From assembly GCA_014378085.1 (NCBI GenBank), contig JACMOJ010000274.1, forward strand, positions 1 to 9,819: a stretch of 9,819 nt of DNA. Direction: 5' to 3'. This document shows positions 8,182-9,819 of the stretch, one piece after another (within the stretch, counting starts at the first letter, position 1; each line of letters begins with the position of its first letter). This DNA comes from Burkholderiales bacterium. Lineage in GTDB: Bacteria > Pseudomonadota > Gammaproteobacteria > Burkholderiales > Usitatibacteraceae. The translations under genes were made by a program, and so were the position numbers. The notes below the pieces were generated by a model. It did no database searches and was not told the origin of the DNA. It saw only the letters and a list, made by a program, of their open reading frames with translations.

Positions 8182-8246
8182 GCCGAAAGTTTATCCTGAA
8201 CAACGCAACACGATGAGTGCGCAACATCTTTAATTCATTGCACCAC

Positions 8247-9335
8247 TTAGCCGTGCCGGCGCGCAAAGTCGTGCATGTAGGCCGTCAGTGCTTCGACCGC
8301 CGCCAACGGTACTGCATTGTAAATCGACGCCCGCATGCCACCGATGGCCTTGTGTCCCTTCAGGCCAGACATCCTTGCGCCAGTCGCGCCATCGAGAAAC
8401 GCCTGATTTAAGGACTCATCGCGCAAGAAGAACGGCACGTTCATTCGTGAACGATCAGCGATGGCAACGTCGTTTCGGTAAAAGCCACCAGATTGGTCTA
8501 TCGTTTGATAAAGAAGCGATGACTTCTCAAGGTTAATTTTCTCAATACCGACCAGCCCGCCCTGCTGCTTGAGCCATTTGAACGTCAGGCCCGCGAGATA
8601 TACCGCGAATGTCGGCGGCGTGTTCAGCATCCATTCGCTTGCGGCTTGCTGCGTGTAGTCAAACACGGATGGCGTTAATGGATGTGCGCCACCTAGCAAA
8701 TCATCGCGCACAATCACTAGCGTCAAGCCGGAAGGGCCAATATTTTTCTGCGCGCCGCCGTAGATACAACCGAATTTCGAAACATCCATCGGCCGCGACA
8801 AAATGTGCGATGACATATCCGCAACCAGTGGGACGCCATCAGCGCACTCAGGCGTCCAGAAATACTCAACACCTTGGATGGTCTCATTGGTGCAGATATG
8901 CCGGTAGGCCGCACGAGGATCTGTCTGCCAAGTCGCCTCTGCCGGCACGTAGGTGTAGTGCTTATCCGAAGCTGACGCGATGACATTGACTTCACAATAC
9001 TTGCGCGCTTCCTTGATACCTTGCAGCGACCAATGTCCGGTGTCGACGTAATCCGCACTCGCCCTACCGCGTACCAAGTTGAGCGGGACAATCGAAAATT
9101 CCCCCTTGCCACCACCCTGCAAAAACAACACCTTGTAGTTCGATGGGATGCCCATCAACTCACGCAGGTCGCGCTCAACTTCCGCCGCGAGTTCAAGAAA
9201 CACCTTGCCGCGATGGCTCATCTCCATCACCGAGGTGCCGGTGCCTTTGTAATCGAGCAGCTCCGCCTGCGCTTGCTCGAGCACAGGCGTCGGCAGTGCG
9301 GCGGGCCCCGCAGAAAAATTAAATGAACGGCTCAA
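8247..9335 (-). CDS. serC: Phosphoserine aminotransferase
   Basis: This 362-residue class V aminotransferase makes 3-phosphoserine from 3-phosphohydroxypyruvate and glutamate. In bacteria it also acts on the erythrose-4-phosphate branch of pyridoxal phosphate synthesis. The N-terminus SRSFNFSAGPA is typical, MSHRG lies at 39-43, the PLP-phosphate-binding LQGGGKGEF at 72-80 and the Schiff-base lysine in YGGAQKNIGPSG is Lys197. The length is normal for the family. The start codon is TTG (9335-9333): the same frame has a TAG only two codons upstream, which is the stop of the preceding DUF2059 gene. The next in-frame Met is residue 38, far inside the fold. No good Shine-Dalgarno sequence precedes the TTG, so translation probably depends on ribosomes finishing the upstream gene, six bases away. 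Confidence 0.96.
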   Translation of the reverse strand: MSRSFNFSAGPAALPTPVLEQAQAELLDYKGTGTSVMEMSHRGKVFLELAAEVERDLRELMGIPSNYKVLFLQGGGKGEFSIVPLNLVRGRASADYVDTGHWSLQGIKEARKYCEVNVIASASDKHYTYVPAEATWQTDPRAAYRHICTNETIQGVEYFWTPECADGVPLVADMSSHILSRPMDVSKFGCIYGGAQKNIGPSGLTLVIVRDDLLGGAHPLTPSVFDYTQQAASEWMLNTPPTFAVYLAGLTFKWLKQQGGLVGIEKINLEKSSLLYQTIDQSGGFYRNDVAIADRSRMNVPFFLRDESLNQAFLDGATGARMSGLKGHKAIGGMRASIYNAVPLAAVEALTAYMHDFARRHG

Positions 9336-9341
9336 TGCAGG

Positions 9342-9819
9342 CTACTTTGCGGGCAAAGTCTTTTGCGCTTCGCTAGCGGCTTTCGCGTCTTCCATCGCTT
9401 TCTTGGTAACCTCTTCCATGAGCGCGTTAATCCTCGGCGAGGTAAGCGCCATGATCTCCGGCATCGTTTCTTGCATTAGTTGTGGGCCAGTCGACAACAT
9501 TTTCTTGCCCGCATCGCTTTTATAGAACACCGTGATGGTCTTAATCTCTGCCAACGTAAAACGCTTGGCGTAGGCGCGTCCCATGATGTCTTCCATACCC
9601 TTCATGATTTCAGGATCGCGATAAACCGCCATCGCCTTCTGCATGCCAGCCTGGGCCGATGCCGCAAATTTTTCTTTGGCCGCTTTTTGCTCAGTCGGCG
9701 GCAATTTCTCGAACATCCGCGCGGTGGTTTGTTCGAACATCTGCGGCATCGACTGGGTCATCGCCGCAGACATCTGACTCATCATCTGTCGAAAATTAAT
9801 GGCCTCGAGCATTTCTGCA
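9342..9819 (-). CDS. DUF2059 protein, 5' end outside the window
   Basis: The frame is open to the right edge (codons for Ala-Glu precede the first ATG at 9812), so that Met is probably internal and the true start lies outside. Counting from this Met, 156 residues are visible. The DUF2059 core is at about 81-115 (YAKRFTLAEIKTITVFYKSD, then AGKKMLSTGPQLMQ). The first part is amphipathic and helical, and 19 of the 156 residues are Met. Members of this family usually have an N-terminal signal peptide and are thought to be periplasmic, with no settled function; here the signal peptide would be in the missing part. The C-terminus is a charged Ala/Lys-rich helix. The TAG stop is only six bases before the serC TTG and in the same frame, so the two genes are almost certainly co-transcribed. 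The family call is good; no function is proposed. Confidence 0.8.
   Translation of the reverse strand, partial: AEMLEAINFRQMMSQMSAAMTQSMPQMFEQTTARMFEKLPPTEQKAAKEKFAASAQAGMQKAMAVYRDPEIMKGMEDIMGRAYAKRFTLAEIKTITVFYKSDAGKKMLSTGPQLMQETMPEIMALTSPRINALMEEVTKKAMEDAKAASEAQKTLPAK

Noticed and set aside
1..9819. Search for a defence system, biosynthetic cluster, mobile element or CRISPR array
   Set aside because: All coding space is filled by known housekeeping genes in a conserved order; no transposase, integrase, terminal repeats, spaced repeats or tRNA were seen.

Overview
This window looks like a chromosomal housekeeping segment from a betaproteobacterium, probably in or near the Burkholderiales. 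The basis is gene order and protein features: a fused chorismate mutase-prephenate dehydratase, a ribosomal protein S1 ending in a [17 protein letters not shown] tail, and the run serC-pheA-hisC-tyrA-aroA-cmk-rpsA-ihfB-lapA. I cannot name a species. Every gene I can support lies on the minus strand, so transcription runs from high to low coordinates. There are no RNA genes, insertion sequences, phage genes, CRISPR arrays or signs of recent transfer.

In transcription order: the 3' part of a methionine-rich DUF2059 protein gene (open at the right edge), then serC, starting at a TTG codon right behind it. After short gaps of 46-74 bases come pheA, hisC and tyrA. tyrA/aroA and aroA/cmk overlap by ATGA, so translation of these three is probably coupled. 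A 172-base gap follows before rpsA, with no clear ribosome binding site in front of the rpsA start. ihfB follows about 125 bases later, with a stem-loop just behind the rpsA stop. A strong intrinsic terminator closes the run behind ihfB. Beyond it begins a lapA-like membrane protein gene that runs off the left edge.

The genes form the well known aromatic/serine 'supra-operon'. SerC makes phosphoserine (and serves pyridoxal phosphate synthesis). AroA makes the chorismate precursor EPSP. PheA and TyrA take chorismate and prephenate to phenylalanine and tyrosine. The HisC-type aminotransferase needs the pyridoxal phosphate cofactor and could do the final transaminations as well as the histidine step. 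Cmk recycles CMP, and rpsA and ihfB link the block to translation and nucleoid structure.

I found no undescribed system. The points most worth a second look are the long alanine-rich tail on IhfB, the TTG start of serC, the S1 leader without an evident Shine-Dalgarno sequence, the Met-rich DUF2059 gene joined to serC, and the terminator that separates lapA from ihfB.
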